NCBI GenBank assembly: GCA_030765065.1
Contig: CM060975.1
Span: 203,778,007-203,842,006, forward strand
Direction of reading: 5' to 3'
DNA from: Deroplatys truncata
Lineage: Eukaryota > Arthropoda > Insecta > Mantodea > Mantidae
DNA: 64,000 nt
Shown: positions 56,944-64,000 of the stretch, in pieces
Numbering within the stretch: the stretch's first letter is position 1
Layout of the letters: the number at the start of each line of letters is the position of its first letter
The notes under the pieces: model-generated
The model's input: only the letters and a program-made list of their open reading frames with translations
Databases searched by the model: none
Told to the model about the DNA's origin: nothing
Position numbers and translations under genes: made by a program

Positions 56944-58188
56944 CCGATGTGATACATCCTCATGACTCTCTGCCCTCTATGTTTATTAGGGATATACAAT
57001 TATACTTACTCAAGCTTATTTTTCTATCTACTCCAGTTTAATCCAAATAAACTTTTGCAGAAATTGCTACATTACACATTTGTCTATAGATACAGAGGGA
57101 ACATCAATAGTCAAATGTTTAAGAACTGGACGCTATATCTGGCCTTAAAATTCCATACTGTTATCAAGTAATCGCGTCAAACAACCGAATGTTGAAAGGA
57201 CTTTGCGAGAATGACAAAGAGTTGAGCAATTCGAATCTTTAATAATCAATATCTCGGAAACGGTTTATGCAACAAGAAGCTATTTTAAATAAATTGTGTG
57301 TTTTAAAGAGATCTACATTTTTATGTACTACGCCTTCGTCTATAGTTTACCGTTTACCGTTTACCAAATGAAGGCATCACATGTAGACAATCTTATTTCA
57401 CACTAACATCATACCTAAATAACCTACCACCGCCCTTCTAACCACACTACTAAACTCACCACTAACCTACTAAACACCTTCTATCTCCCGGGGTGCTGCA
57501 CAGACTTAGGTATGTGCTCTCTCCCAGGACACAATTCACGCGCTCGCATGCACGGCATGCCAGCTAGGAACTAACATTTACTAATCGGGGTGCTAACGCG
57601 GAACCCGACCATTAACTGCATGAAATCCCTCTTACTAACATAGCACCCTGTCTCCCTAGACACGCATGTTTAGCTTACTAACAGCATGTGCATGGGGAGA
57701 CGATGTAGCCTCTGAGGAGGATCGTCACCGGGGGCGGAGGGAGTGGGGCCGCCCCCACTAAAAAAAAAAGAACTTACTAAGCTACTTCCCGAAAATTCAA
57801 GATATACGTCTTATTTGTCATGTAAGTTCTTTAATATGCGGTATTTAAAACAAAATCTTTAATAACTATTTTTTAGAAAATAAAAATTTCGAGAAATGTT
57901 CCATGTAAAGCGTAGTTTGGGGTGGGGGAGTTTTCTTGAAAATCTTTGTGTTACATCTTTGGAAGATATTGAACCTAAGTACCAAGTTTGGTATTCATCC
58001 GACTTTTTGTTTTTTTAGTTATGCTGTTCACAGACACACACACACACACACAAGGACATTATTTTAAAAAATGCTTTATTTGGATTCAGGGGGGCTCAAA
58101 ACACGTATTTTCGGTGAAATCTCGGTATCGAAGTTTTGGGTGGAATGCACTACTTCCCCTACTTACTATATGTAGTAGAGAAAGTAAT
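56944..58188 (+). repeat. R1 copy 22, nested in copy 21
   Basis: It runs from TCCGATGTGATAC to 'tatgtagtagagaaagtaa', with a CA run at 58036-58052. It is interrupted at about 57369-57772 by a GC-richer insert. Confidence 0.75.
57369..57772 (+). mobile_element. GC-richer, A-tailed insert of unknown class
   Basis: This segment breaks R1 copy 22 between 'gtttaccaaatg' and 'agaacttactaagctac'. It contains repeated CTAAC/CTACTAA-type words and a GC-rich end ('ggggccgcccccacta') followed by A10. The A tail suggests a retroposed RNA. I recognise neither a tRNA head nor coding sequence. Confidence 0.5.
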
Positions 58189-58284
58189 ACTCTTTAGTGA
58201 GACTAGCTTTTGTACCTACTAATAAACGATAGGGTGGAGAAAGTCATGTGAACATACCATATCAGACTTTTTTATATAGCGTCT

Positions 58285-59180
58285 ACAAACTGTTCAGTTA
58301 CTTTAGTAAATTGAGATAAATTTTTGCATAAATGGTTTTATTAACACATTGCGGTAGATAGGAAGGGTGTAGGGATAGTCAAATGTCAGAAATCTAACAA
58401 ACTAGTCTTACCAAAGCTTATTTTTATATCTATTTCATTTAATTCGAAATAAAATTTTGTAGAAATAGCTACGTTACAGATATTGATATAGATACAAGGG
58501 AATAGCAATAGTCAAATGTTTAAGAGCTGGACGCTATACGCTGGCCTTAACATTTCATACTATTTTAATGGAATCGCGAGAAACAACTGAAAGTTGACAG
58601 GACTTCAAACAATAGTTATGTATTGAACAATTCGAAGCATTAATGACGGATATCTCTGAAATGGCTGATGTCACAAAAAAGCTTTTTGAAAGAAATTGTG
58701 CTTTTGAAAGAGATATGCATTTCTTGTGTACTACGTTTTCATCTATCGCTTAACGTTTACCAGCTATACAAGATTGTACAAATTTCTTCCGGGAAGATGA
58801 ATTCACAGGTTGTTCCCAGAAAATTCTGGATATTTTTATTGTTTTATTTGTATTGTAAATGCCTTACACATATGGTATTTTAATCCAAATCGTCAGACCA
58901 TTTTTGAGAAAATCAAACATTTAAAAAATGCACTCCATGTAGAGGGTAGTTTGGATTGGGGCATTTTCTTAGAAATCTCATTCAGAAGATGCTGAATACC
59001 AACTCGATTTTTCGTTTTTGAGTTATTGTATTCCTAGACACACACACACACATTGATGTATTTTTAATTTTTTTTAAGCAGGGGCATCAAAACACGTATT
59101 TCAGGTGAAATCTGGATATCGAATTCGTGGAAGGAGTGCAATATCTTCTCTACTTACCATGTACGTGGTAGAGAAAGTAA
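58285..59180 (+). repeat. R1 copy 23
   Basis: The first part is worn. It is clear from 'acaaactagtcttac' onwards, with the hairpin TACCA...TGGTA and GTAGAGAAAGTAA at the end. The CA run is short (59038-59053). Confidence 0.7.
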
Positions 59181-59294
59181 AAAAATCTGTCATTAATAAA
59201 TTAACATGAATAGAATGCAATTAAAATTAATTGGTAATAGTTTTCATTTTGCTTTCTGTAACCACGAATACCATATAGCATTAGCTTTATATTG

Positions 59295-59800
59295 TCACTT
59301 CACCAAGCGAGATGGTCCCGGGTTTGATTCCTGTCGGGCCGGCTTCTCTGACCTTGGGATTGTCGTGGTTTTCCCCAGGTGGTAGGCGAATGCCTACTCC
59401 ACAATTGCCCTACATAAGATTCTGGGTTAAGACCAGGTGACGGCGAACAGTGCTTGTAGCGTGACGGTGGATTTTGCTCTGTGCAGAGATTTCTCCCCAG
59501 CATTTGGATGGCCGCTGGTGCCCCTACCTGGGGACGGTAGTCGTTGCCAGAGCTCTCAGGTTGAAGACGGCTCAGACATGCTCGTGCTGGCGTCACTATC
59601 GGTGTTATTCTTGAATCGCTAGGGACCCCGCCGTTGCTAGCGCACATCGTCGCCTTCCGAACTCCCCTTCATCCGTTCCTCCCATGGATCACTTAAGTCA
59701 CAAAAGGTCTACAATGGTCTAAGTCGCTGCTGAGCTCCAGTGCCTGGAACCCCCTCCGTCTGACTAATCTCAATCCTCACTTCTGTGTTCTTTGAAGCGT
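59295..59800 (+). mobile_element. SINE C, copy 3
   Basis: A partial head ('accaagcgagatggtcccgg' and B-box-like 'gggtttgattcc') is followed by the core 'gtggttttccccaggtgg' and 'taggcgaatgcc', then the long body shared with 45013-45595. The tail near 59760-59800 is not clearly simple-repeat. ORFs on both strands here are chance. Confidence 0.65.
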
Positions 59801-59899
59801 GTTTTTAAGTAAGCAAAGATACCGTTTTGAAAATTGAGGCAATATTTTATATCACAACACTGTGAATGCCAGAGTGATTGTAGTGTAAATTAATACTAT

Positions 59900-60510
59900 T
59901 GTATGTACAGGATTTTAGATGTTTGTTAGCTATAAGTATTGTTAGGAAATAAGTTTACACGGCCTCACTGAAGCTGACAATAGAAGTGGGTAACAATAAA
60001 CCGAGGGGGTGAGTTGTTTATCACTAAGAAGAGACAAAAATGACGTCAGGGTAGCGTGCCTTTTTTTAGAAATGGAGGGAATATCTTTCCTAGAGTATAT
60101 ATGTTAGTAGTAGTGATTGGCTGACAAAACAGACGCTAAAGTGGGCGCGATTTGGTAACCAATAGCAGCTCTATTATAATGTTTAGGCAATTTGGGGTGA
60201 AGGACTATATATTCTCGAGCCATAAGCAAGTATCGCGCAGTTCGGAAGAATCTCTCACGAGGTGCACGTCACGTAGTCCTGAAGAATCTCTCGCGAGGTA
60301 CACGTCGCAAAGTTAATTACAAAATGTGAAGTACGCGAAGTAATTGGTACGCGGCAACTAAAACGACTGTAGTTACATTCGGAAATGTAACAGTTTCAGT
60401 CAGGCGTGTATAAAGATTAAATATTTGAATTATTAATTAAGTGTGACGGCAATAAAAGTGTAGAAACAAATTATTTTATCAGTGTTATTTTTTAGCAACA
60501 ACTCCTTTCC
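59900..60510 (+). repeat. LTR-like promoter segment
   Basis: It has the build of an LTR: CCAAT-type boxes ('gtgattggctg', 'ggtaaccaatagc'), a TATA-like 'gactatatattc' near 60208, two related 'gaagaatctctc(a/g)cgagg' repeats (60245-60300) and 'caataaaagtg' near 60450. I could not place TG/CA ends or a target duplication, so a host promoter is also possible. Confidence 0.4.
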
Positions 60511-60671
60511 GTTTACACGCCCTGCATAGACACACTTGCTCGACTGAGTTGTAATAACTAGCCGGAGGACAAAGAACCCAAATTTAAAATAATAAAACAG
60601 GAGGCGCTCAAAAAAATAAGATAACACGAGCCATGATTTCTGCGACAAACTTACAGAACATTATTTTCCAA

Positions 60672-60985
60672 GTACTTCATTACCATTCATTATCTTACAC
60701 AACTTCTCCACATAGTCACAACCGTTATTTAGGCACTTTTTGTAAAGGGAAACTAGTTTCTGTACGCATTCGTCAAAGAATGATGCCGCTTGTGATGAAA
60801 GCCAAGTCTGCAGCTCTTGTTTCAACATCATCATCGTCGAAATGTTATCCACCAAGAAATTTCTTCATATGAACAACAGATGAAATTGCTTGGTACCAAA
60901 TACGGACTGTAAGAAGGGCGGTCGAATTGTTCCCAACCAAATGATGCTATCAGATCTTGATTTTGTTTGGCTCTATCTGGCGGGC
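60672..60985 (-). pseudogene. mariner B transposase C-terminal remnant
   Basis: Read on minus: a DNA(R) block near 60985 (second catalytic Asp context), 'SFGWEQFDRPPYSP' with the following Asp changed, a broken SD region, then 'WLSSQAASFFDECVQKLVS' and 'KCLNNGCDYVEK'. The order is that of the last 110 or so residues of mariner transposase. Frameshifts and lost catalytic context make it dead. Confidence 0.75.
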
Positions 60986-61829
60986 ATTGTCACTCATCAT
61001 TCTTTTCCCTAAATATCACATAACTGGCAATGAATGTTTGCTCATATGATATTTCTCGGATTAAAAATAAAGAACCACTAATCAGACTGAACATTTCGAG
61101 ACGCTCTAGCAACAGGAAAACACAAAGTGACGATCGTTCCAGCTGCATCTGGCTTCCTAATGAATGGAGCAAAGTATGAAAATGGAACGTACTTTAAAAA
61201 CACGCCTGGTATTTCTGTTTCTGAAAAACTGCATAAATAGGACTTGTGGCTCAGCATGGTGAAATAAGCAAAGGGACAACCCAGCGTTCCACTTAAGAGA
61301 AATACTGCTGACTATATACCCCTTTTAATTAAAACGGAAGGCGTGAAAATACTTGTCCCTTATGAAGCGGATGTGAATAAGTAATGACCGATCGGGTAGT
61401 TACACTTTATGTATTATAAAATGTGTGGAGAATTAGTTTGCAATCGAATTTGCTTAACCCCGACAGCTGCGTCTCATTCTCCCCCATCAAAGAAAGGGGG
61501 GATGATGCCCACACAAAAGTGAATAATAAAGATATACGAGGGGGATATTTACATGCAAAATATGGAGTGAAGTGTAGTGTTAACTTTGGCCAGATGTTTC
61601 TAATTGCATTCCTTCCTTATAGAATGCGAAGCCCATATATGGAATGGAAACAATCACTTCGATTATGCTAGAAGTGTTCACCTGTGTATTCTGATTATTT
61701 TACTGCATTTAAGGCATATGAAATATTTTAGGGGAGTTCAGGTATTATGGAATTAAAAATTATTGTACAGTAGTTAAACAGTATTAAATGGTTCATCTGA
61801 AAGTTTTTTTCATATCTCAGATTAAAAAG
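60986..61829. other. Gene-free sequence
   Basis: Nothing is recognised. The earlier part of the mariner B element should lie at the left edge but is not readable. Confidence 0.4.
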
Positions 61830-62566
61830 TCTCATGTGTTACATTCACATGACTTTTCTACCCTCTATTGCTTATTAGTTGTATTACAAACTATTCTTAC
61901 TAAGGATTAGTTTTATATCTACTTCATTTTGATCCATATAAAACTTTGCAGAAATACATATTTACAATTTCGATATAGATACAAAGGGAAGGGCGATAGT
62001 CAAATGTTTAAAAACTGGACGCTATAAACTGGTCTTAAAATTCCATACTGTTTCCTGCAATCGCGAAAAATAACTGAATGTTGAAAGGTCTATTAAAGAA
62101 TGACGAAATAACGAACAATTAGAATCATTAATAACGATATCTGGGAAATGGTAGATTCACAAAGAAATTATCTGAAATAAATTGAGTGTCTTAAAGAGAT
62201 CTACAGTTCTTGTGTAGTACGTTTTCAGCTATTGATAAACGTTTACTAGCTATACAAGTTTATACAAAATTCCTTACGAATGAAGAGAACTCGAGAAAAT
62301 TCAACATACACAATTTATATTTTATGTAAATACAATGGTGTATTAATCAAAATCATTAGAGCCATTTTTTAGAAAATAAAAAAAAATTTTCCATGTAAAG
62401 GGTAGTTTGGGGTGAGGGGATTTTGTTTAAAATCTTCGTGTCATATGTTTAGAAGGTACTGAAATTAAATACCGAGTTTGGTGTTTATTTCTGGTAAAAT
62501 CTAGGCATCAAATTTTTTGTTTCGAAACATACTTCCCCTACTTACTATACGCAGCAGAGAAAGTAA
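61830..62566 (+). repeat. R1 copy 24
   Basis: It runs from 'tctcatgtgttacattcac' to 'gcagcagagaaagtaa'. The whole CA tract and its surroundings are deleted: 'gagtttggtgtttatt' joins directly to 'tctggtaaaatct'. Confidence 0.75.
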
Positions 62567-63479
62567 AAAGGTGAAAAATTCAAAATGTGTGAAAAACACT
62601 TTTTCTCATAAACTAATTAAAATTATGAGATGCCTGCACAAAAATTTCTTTGTTTGTATACAAAGCTCAAATTAGAAATTTGGGAACGATACAATAAACC
62701 GTAGAATTCATATAGTAAAGTATCATTAATAAAAAATCAACAACGGTTTGACATAGCTCGTTAAAATTTTGTATCAATTTGTGTTTTATATTTCGAGTAT
62801 ATGGTAAAAAATTCAAAGCAGTTAGTATAAAACATGGTATTTTTTTAATTTTCATAGATGCATCCCTTTAATTCTAAAACAAAAAAATTGATAAATTCAT
62901 ACATATTTCTGAAACTATAAAGAAATTTAAAACAGAAACAAGACAATATTAAAATGTTTTATTAAAAATGACAGTGTCCAAAGCAAGCGGCAGCAGGAAA
63001 GAAACAACAGAAGCAAAGTCACACTCAAATGGCTTTATTTAATTCATATAATTTCTCAAACATTAGAAAATTGACACTAAAATGTTTTATTCTTTGAAGG
63101 TTAATACCCAGCAAATGTATACTTCGTGCCATATCACATATATGACATTCAAAATGTGACAAAAGTCCAAAAATGGATTATTAAGAAATAGGAATTTGAA
63201 GTTTGGAGGTGAAAGTAGAAATGTAAAGGCATAGAATCTTATCAATAAACCTTTCTTAGCCTTTGTTGGCAGCCTTGAAGAGTAGCTTTGTATAGATTAG
63301 TTCAGAAGTCCATTACTCAGCCGAATTTACGCAAGGTTGCACTGCGTCATTTCCTTGTTAATTGTGCTGTGGTAATGTTCAAACAGTGACACAACTTCAA
63401 GAATGAACGTTTTTAACATTTTGTAAATATTAGAGATTATGTAATAGTTTTGTAATGTTCTAATAGATGCAGGGTGTAG
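62567..63479. other. Gene-free AT-rich sequence
   Basis: Nothing is recognised. Confidence 0.45.
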
Positions 63480-63915
63480 GATAGAATTATCGGAGGGGCA
63501 CACCTCGCCACTGCGGTCAACTATCTATTGGGCTACAACCTCTGGGAGTAGGGATGAAGTGAAGGAGCCGCAGGAGGTCGCAGTTCCGTAGGCAGATAGA
63601 ATCTTAGAGACATACGAAAGTCCCTAGCATTTCCAGTGCAAAACACCCCCCTCATGCTAGTAGACGCGGGGTCCCGCAAGAGGGACGAAACGGCCTTGCA
63701 GGCAGGCCAACGCGCCTTGTCGTTGCCGGGGAGAAATCTTTCCAAAGCGCATCAACCATGATATCTGATCATCACTGGACGCACTGCCTGAAAGATGAAA
63801 GGGAGAAAGATGAAATGACAGGAAATGAGGGTGGAATACACCACCCCAGCATTCGCCTAGGTTACCACAGGAAAACCACGAAAAACCCCACCGGGGATGC
63901 ACTGATGAATGTAAC
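63480..63915 (-). mobile_element. SINE D, copy 2 (head missing)
   Basis: Read on minus, the core 'ggcgaatgctggggtgg' near 63850 is followed by a CATTTC/CATCTTT pyrimidine stretch and a GC-rich body shared with 52849-53284. The tRNA-like head is not recognisable at the right edge. Confidence 0.55.
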
Positions 63916-64000
63916 CTTTTTTCTTTATAACCCATTGTGTTGTTTTATGAATTGAACGATAATGTATACCTTTCATAACTGTCTTCAAAGTTTCATTTGT

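Larger units (their letters stand above)
56200..58266 (-). repeat. R1 copy 21, host of R1 copy 22
   Basis: Pieces 56200-56943 and 58189-58266 read as one minus-strand copy. The break falls at 'agatagaaaaa|tactctttag', the position used in copies 11 and 19. The short (GT) run near 56321 is followed by 'gaacagcatgtctc'. Confidence 0.75.

Overview
This window looks like nuclear DNA of an animal, most likely an insect with a large repeat-rich genome. It is AT-rich and has no operons, ribosome binding sites or long intact ORFs. Almost everything I can identify is a transposable element: mariner transposons, tRNA-headed SINEs with target-site duplications (TSDs), LINE 3' ends, a Ty3/gypsy-type pol remnant, a solo LTR and a non-autonomous Harbinger-like element. 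I cannot name the species. I found no intact host protein gene, rRNA gene or convincing functional tRNA. Every ORF above about 100 codons is either transposon remnant or chance reading through a repeat.

The dominant component is one dispersed family, called R1 here. I count about 25 copies and fragments; my spans add up to roughly 19 kb of the 64 kb. A full copy is about 0.85 kb. It begins TCTGATG, carries an inner ACTTTCTCTAC near the 5' end and its inverted copy GTAGAGAAAGT at the 3' end, has a small hairpin just inside the 3' end, and contains a (CA)n run at a fixed internal position. It inserts into A/T runs. These traits resemble non-autonomous Helentrons (HINE/DINE-1-like). R1 copies sit inside one another repeatedly, three times with the same junction.

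Layout. 0.7-5 kb: a stack of R1 copies with a LINE and a SINE inside. 5.6-12.2 kb: scattered SINEs, a mariner fragment and a LINE fragment. 12.9-14.8 kb: an R1 copy split by a solo LTR with a TATT duplication. 15.4-21 kb: two direct copies of an LTR-like repeat bracketing a decayed multi-exon gene with a cysteine-rich last exon. 22-24 kb: an R1 copy with a SINE, then an orphan heat-shock-type promoter on the minus strand. 24-30 kb: mariner fragments flanking a three-unit tandem array; the third unit holds an R1 copy, and the other units serve as empty sites. 30-35 kb: gypsy pol and nested R1/SINE. 36.4-38.1 kb: a foldback element and a full-length mariner with both inverted repeats and TA duplications. 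38-50 kb: more R1, with SINEs in R1 and a LINE in a SINE. 50.7-52.2 kb: a Harbinger-like element. 52.8-64 kb: nested SINEs, R1 copies, an LTR-like segment and a mariner remnant.

The nesting gives a relative history: many R1 copies are older than SINE A, some R1 copies are younger than others, and at least one LINE copy is younger than a SINE A copy. No set of genes here works together as a pathway; the content is a record of successive element insertions.
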